From Microbacterium sp. 5K110 (GTDB taxonomy: Bacteria; Actinomycetota; Actinomycetes; Actinomycetales; Microbacteriaceae), in the NCBI RefSeq assembly GCF_005774735.1, contig NZ_VBUM01000024.1, forward strand, positions 1-41,963: DNA of 41,963 nucleotides, given 5' to 3'. The notes below the pieces were generated by a model. The model did not search any database. It had not been told where the DNA came from and saw only the letters and a list, made by a program, of their open reading frames with translations. Below are positions 39,086-41,963 of the stretch, piece by piece. Numbering within the stretch: the stretch's first letter is position 1; each line of letters begins with the position of its first letter. The translations under genes were made by a program, and so were the position numbers.

Positions 39086-39795
39086 TCGCCGCGGGCCTGC
39101 TCCTGGTCGCGGTCGGCGGCGTCGACCTGGTGCGCCGCCTCGTCCCCGGTCGCCGCATCGCGGCGTTCGTAATCGCGGCCGCGGTGCTGGTGGCGCTGTC
39201 GGCCGGGGCGGATGCCATCGTCGCCGGCCTCCTCGCCGTCGCCGTCGCGGCGATCTGGACCTGGGTCGTGCCGGAATCGGGCCCGGCGCGGGCGGGACTC
39301 TGGCCCGTGGGGCTGCTGGGCGTGGCCGCCGCCGCCTGTGTGGTCGTGGCACCCGCGCGTCCGAGCCCCGGACTGCTCGGGGCGGTGTGGGTCACGTACG
39401 GTCCGCGCGAGGGCATCTCCGTCGACGTCCTGTTCCTGGTCGCCGGCTGTCTGCTGTTCCTCCTCGAGTCCGGCAACGCCGTCGTCCGCATCGCACTGCG
39501 CGCCGAGATGGGGGAGCGCGTGGCCCCCTCCACCGGCGACGCCCCCGGAACCCTGCGCGGCGGGCGTCTGATCGGCCCGCTCGAGCGCATCCTGGTCTTC
39601 GCGCTGACCCTCGCGAGCGCCTACACCCTCTTGGCGGCGGTCCTTGCGGCCAAGGGCATCGTGCGTTTCCCCGAGATCTCGCGCGACGGCGAGGGCGGCG
39701 ATCGCGCGGAGTACTTCCTCATCGGGAGCCTCGTCAGCTGGGTCACGGCGCTCGCCGCGGCGTTCCTCGTGTGGTGGGGTGTCGGGGGCGTCTGA
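39082..39795 (+). CDS. Membrane protein partner of the SatD-like gene (DUF3307-like C-terminus)
   Basis: 237 residues with about seven hydrophobic segments. The C-terminal part (LERILVFALTLASAYTLLAA, then KGIVRFPEISRDG and EYFLIGSLVSWVTAL) resembles proteins annotated DUF3307 that commonly neighbour SatD genes. GTG 39082 overlaps the SatD-like stop, so the two are coupled and probably work together. No transport or catalytic signature is recognisable; the biochemical role is unknown. Confidence 0.7.
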   Translation: MIAAGLLLVAVGGVDLVRRLVPGRRIAAFVIAAAVLVALSAGADAIVAGLLAVAVAAIWTWVVPESGPARAGLWPVGLLGVAAAACVVVAPARPSPGLLGAVWVTYGPREGISVDVLFLVAGCLLFLLESGNAVVRIALRAEMGERVAPSTGDAPGTLRGGRLIGPLERILVFALTLASAYTLLAAVLAAKGIVRFPEISRDGEGGDRAEYFLIGSLVSWVTALAAAFLVWWGVGGV

Positions 39796-39832
39796 CCGGC
39801 GCCCGACAACCGAGGCGCCCGGTCGCCGCTGA

Positions 39833-39838
39833 TAGCCT
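39833..39838 (+). promoter_or_regulatory. -10 box of tyrS, leaderless
   Basis: TAGCCT ends 6 bases before the GTG at 39845. There is no T-box or other leader before tyrS. Confidence 0.65.
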
Positions 39839-39844
39839 GGGACA

Positions 39845-41158
39845 GTGTCCGCGCCCTTCGACGATGCTTCCGTTCGCGCTCTCGAGCCTGCCAACGACCC
39901 TGCCTTCGATTCGGTGTGGGACGAGCTGGTCTGGCGCGGACTGATCCACGTCTCGACCGATCAGGACGACCTGCGTGATCTCCTCGCCGGCCCCCCGATC
40001 GTCTTCTACTGCGGTTTCGATCCGACGGCGCCGAGCCTTCATCTGGGTAACCTCGTCCAGCTGCTTACAATGCGTCGGCTGCAGCTCGCCGGTCACCGGC
40101 CGCTCGGTCTGGTCGGAGGGTCGACGGGTCTGATCGGCGATCCTCGCCCCACGGCCGAGCGCACTCTCAACACGCGGGAGACGGTCGCCGAGTGGGTCGA
40201 CCGCCTGCGTCTGCAGGTCGAGCGTTTCCTCAGCTTCGAGGGCGACAGTGCCGCGCGGATGGTCAACAACCTCGATTGGACGGCGCCCCTCAGCGCGATC
40301 GACTTCCTGCGCGAGATCGGTAAGCACTACCGGGTCGGCACGATGCTCAAGAAGGATGCGGTCAGCGCGCGGCTGAACTCCGAGGCCGGCATCAGCTACA
40401 CCGAGTTCAGCTACCAGATCCTGCAGGGGATGGACTACCTCGAGCTCTACCGCGCGTACGGCTGCGTCCTTCAGACCGGGGGCAGCGACCAGTGGGGCAA
40501 CCTCACCAGCGGCACCGATCTGATCCGTCGCGTCGAAGGGGTCTCCGCCCACGCCATCGGAACGCCGCTGATCACCAACAGTGACGGCACGAAATTCGGC
40601 AAGAGCGAGGGCAACGCGATCTGGCTGGATGCCGAGATGTGCAGCCCCTGGACGATGTACCAGTTCTGGCTCAACACCGATGACCGCGACGTCGTCGAAC
40701 GCTTGAAGGTGTTCACCTTCCTCACCCGCGCCGAGATCGAGGAGTACGCCCGTCTCGTCGCCGAAGAGCCCTTCCGCCGTGCGGCGCAGAAGCGACTGGC
40801 GCGCGAGGTGATCACGACGGTGCACGGCCCCGAGGCGGCCGAAGCGGTCATCGCGGCCACCGAGGCTCTTTTCGGTCAGGGTGATCTCCGCGCATTGGAT
40901 GCCGCGGTGCTCCGTACCGCTCTCGAGGAACTCCCGCACGCGTCGCTCGCCGCGGGCTCGACGGTCGTGGATGCGCTGACGGCGACAGGGCTCGTGAGCA
41001 GCTTGAGCGAGGCGCGGCGAGCCATCGCGCAGGGCGGCGTCTCCCTGGACGGCGAGAAGGTCGGCTCCGACGATGTCATGGTCACCGGGTCTCTACCCGG
41101 GGGAGTGTCGGTCGTGCGTCGTGGCAAGAAGACCCTCGCCGGAGTGTTCGTCGGCTGA
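39845..41158 (+). CDS. tyrS: Tyrosine-tRNA ligase
   Basis: Class I synthetase that charges tRNA-Tyr; homodimer. The 437-residue product has the HIGH-type motif HLGN (66-69, in PTAPSLHLGNLVQLL), YCGFDPTAPS, the tyrosine-binding YQILQGMDYLELY and GGSDQWGN, the KMSKS-type motif KFGKSEG near residue 255, and a C-terminal S4 RNA-binding domain (VDALTATGLVSSLSEARRAI, then GGVSLDGEKV). GTG 39845 is placed by the leaderless promoter. It is bacterial TyrRS type 1 by motif and length. Confidence 0.97.
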   Translation: MSAPFDDASVRALEPANDPAFDSVWDELVWRGLIHVSTDQDDLRDLLAGPPIVFYCGFDPTAPSLHLGNLVQLLTMRRLQLAGHRPLGLVGGSTGLIGDPRPTAERTLNTRETVAEWVDRLRLQVERFLSFEGDSAARMVNNLDWTAPLSAIDFLREIGKHYRVGTMLKKDAVSARLNSEAGISYTEFSYQILQGMDYLELYRAYGCVLQTGGSDQWGNLTSGTDLIRRVEGVSAHAIGTPLITNSDGTKFGKSEGNAIWLDAEMCSPWTMYQFWLNTDDRDVVERLKVFTFLTRAEIEEYARLVAEEPFRRAAQKRLAREVITTVHGPEAAEAVIAATEALFGQGDLRALDAAVLRTALEELPHASLAAGSTVVDALTATGLVSSLSEARRAIAQGGVSLDGEKVGSDDVMVTGSLPGGVSVVRRGKKTLAGVFVG

Positions 41159-41159
41159 C

Positions 41160-41933
41160 ATGCCCTTCACGCCGAGCCACGCCGTCGTCGCACTCCCGTT
41201 CGTGCGCACGCGACTGGTGCCGGCGGCGATCGCCGTGGGGGCGATGACACCCGACCTGCCGTTGTTCCTTCGAGGCATGGTGCCGGATTACGCGATGACG
41301 CACGATCCGCTGTGGGTGCCCGTGACGGTGCTCGTCGCTTTCGTGCTTCTGGTGGTCTGGCGGTGCGTCCTGCGCCCCGCGGTGCGCGAACTCACGCCGA
41401 AGCCGGTCGCCGAGCGGTTGCCGGCGGAGTGGGATGCCGGTGCCCGATCGGCGTTCCGCGAGACCGTCGGCGGGGGAGTCGCGGCCGTACTCTGGCTCGT
41501 CGCCTCTCTCGCACTCGGAGTCCTGACCCACATCGCGTGGGATGTCCTCACGCACGAGGGACGGGCGGGAGTGCAACTGTTTCCCGTCCTCGATGAGCAG
41601 TGGGGGCCGCTGCCCGGGGTGAAGTGGCTCCAGCACGCATCGAGCCTGTTCGGTCTCGTCGTCCTCGCCGTCTTCGCGGCGATCTGGCTCGCGCGTCGTG
41701 CTCCGCAGCCGGTGAACCGAGTGATCCCGGATGCCGCCCGCCTGGCGTGGTGGCTCTCACTCCCGCTCGCCCTCATGGTGTCGAGCGCCATCGCCATCGT
41801 CCTCGCGGGGGGATTCGGTCCGGACTTCACGCCGACCCATCTCATCTACGGCGTCCTCACCAAGGTCGCCACCGCGTGGGCCGTCGTGACCGTTGCACTC
41901 GCCCTCGCGGTGCAAGCCCGTCGTCGTGCGTGA
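41160..41933 (+). CDS. DUF4184-family membrane protein
   Basis: 257 residues, about six hydrophobic segments. The N-terminal MPFTPSHAVVALPFVRTRLV and GAMTPDLPLFL are typical of DUF4184, and THIAWDVLTHEG adds His/Asp residues that resemble the metal-binding pattern of YdjM-type membrane hydrolases. Activity has not been shown for the family as far as I know. ATG 41160 is one base after the tyrS stop and no promoter is visible between them, so it is probably co-transcribed with tyrS. The window ends 30 bases after its stop. Confidence 0.8.
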   Translation: MPFTPSHAVVALPFVRTRLVPAAIAVGAMTPDLPLFLRGMVPDYAMTHDPLWVPVTVLVAFVLLVVWRCVLRPAVRELTPKPVAERLPAEWDAGARSAFRETVGGGVAAVLWLVASLALGVLTHIAWDVLTHEGRAGVQLFPVLDEQWGPLPGVKWLQHASSLFGLVVLAVFAAIWLARRAPQPVNRVIPDAARLAWWLSLPLALMVSSAIAIVLAGGFGPDFTPTHLIYGVLTKVATAWAVVTVALALAVQARRRA

Positions 41934-41963
41934 CTTCCGCGTGTTTCCGGGGTTGTGGGGGTG

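Overview
The window is about 42 kb of high-GC actinobacterial chromosome. The gene order (ftsK-pgsA-cinA-clgR-DUF3046-recA-recX-miaB-miaA-dapF, lexA opposite a LysM gene, hisCBH with a PriA-type hisA, infC-rpmI-rplT, pheST, argCJBDF, argH, tyrS), the leaderless promoters and the codon use point to Microbacteriaceae. A Microbacterium-like organism is my inference; no rRNA is present to prove it. Almost all of it is core housekeeping sequence. I see no insertion sequence, prophage, CRISPR array, tRNA or rRNA.

Layout. (1) 1-5738: end of the DNA translocase FtsK, then pgsA and cinA with overlapping stops and starts, the regulator clgR, a DUF3046 protein, and recA-recX with a LexA box upstream. 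(2) 5920-11679: tRNA modification genes miaB-miaA, dapF (lysine/peptidoglycan), a minus-strand RsmC-like methyltransferase, and hflX. (3) 11756-16156: minus-strand S9 peptidase, a membrane-anchored HExxH protein and lexA, with a LysM protein (candidate SOS cell-division inhibitor) diverging from lexA across two LexA-like boxes. (4) 16190-20086: hisC-hisB-hisH-hisA(priA) and an SseB-like gene. (5) 20202-23029: DUF1844 gene (minus), then infC-rpmI-rplT behind a structured leader, and a TrmH-type RNA methyltransferase. (6) 23107-26499: a glutamate-type ABC importer with hairpins between its cistrons. (7) 26549-30135: pheS-pheT. (8) 30136-38388: a non-coding stretch with two strong inverted repeats and a tiny Arg-rich frame, then argC-J-B-D-F, a polytopic membrane protein coupled to argF, and argH. 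(9) 38438-41933: a SatD-like protein with a C-terminal helix-turn-helix behind an AT-rich operator-like repeat, its membrane-protein partner, tyrS, and a DUF4184-type membrane protein.

Most notable: a possible arginine attenuator upstream of argC, where a 31-codon frame has its own -10 box at leaderless distance and carries six Arg codons in eight, in an arg cluster that lacks argR and argG here; a probable AUC start codon for infC directly behind a strong Shine-Dalgarno; a -10 box 6-8 nt before the start codon of about a dozen genes; and an over-represented heptamer GGATGCC/GGCATCC, seen more than 50 times and also forming both arms of the hairpin behind lexA. All counts were made by eye.
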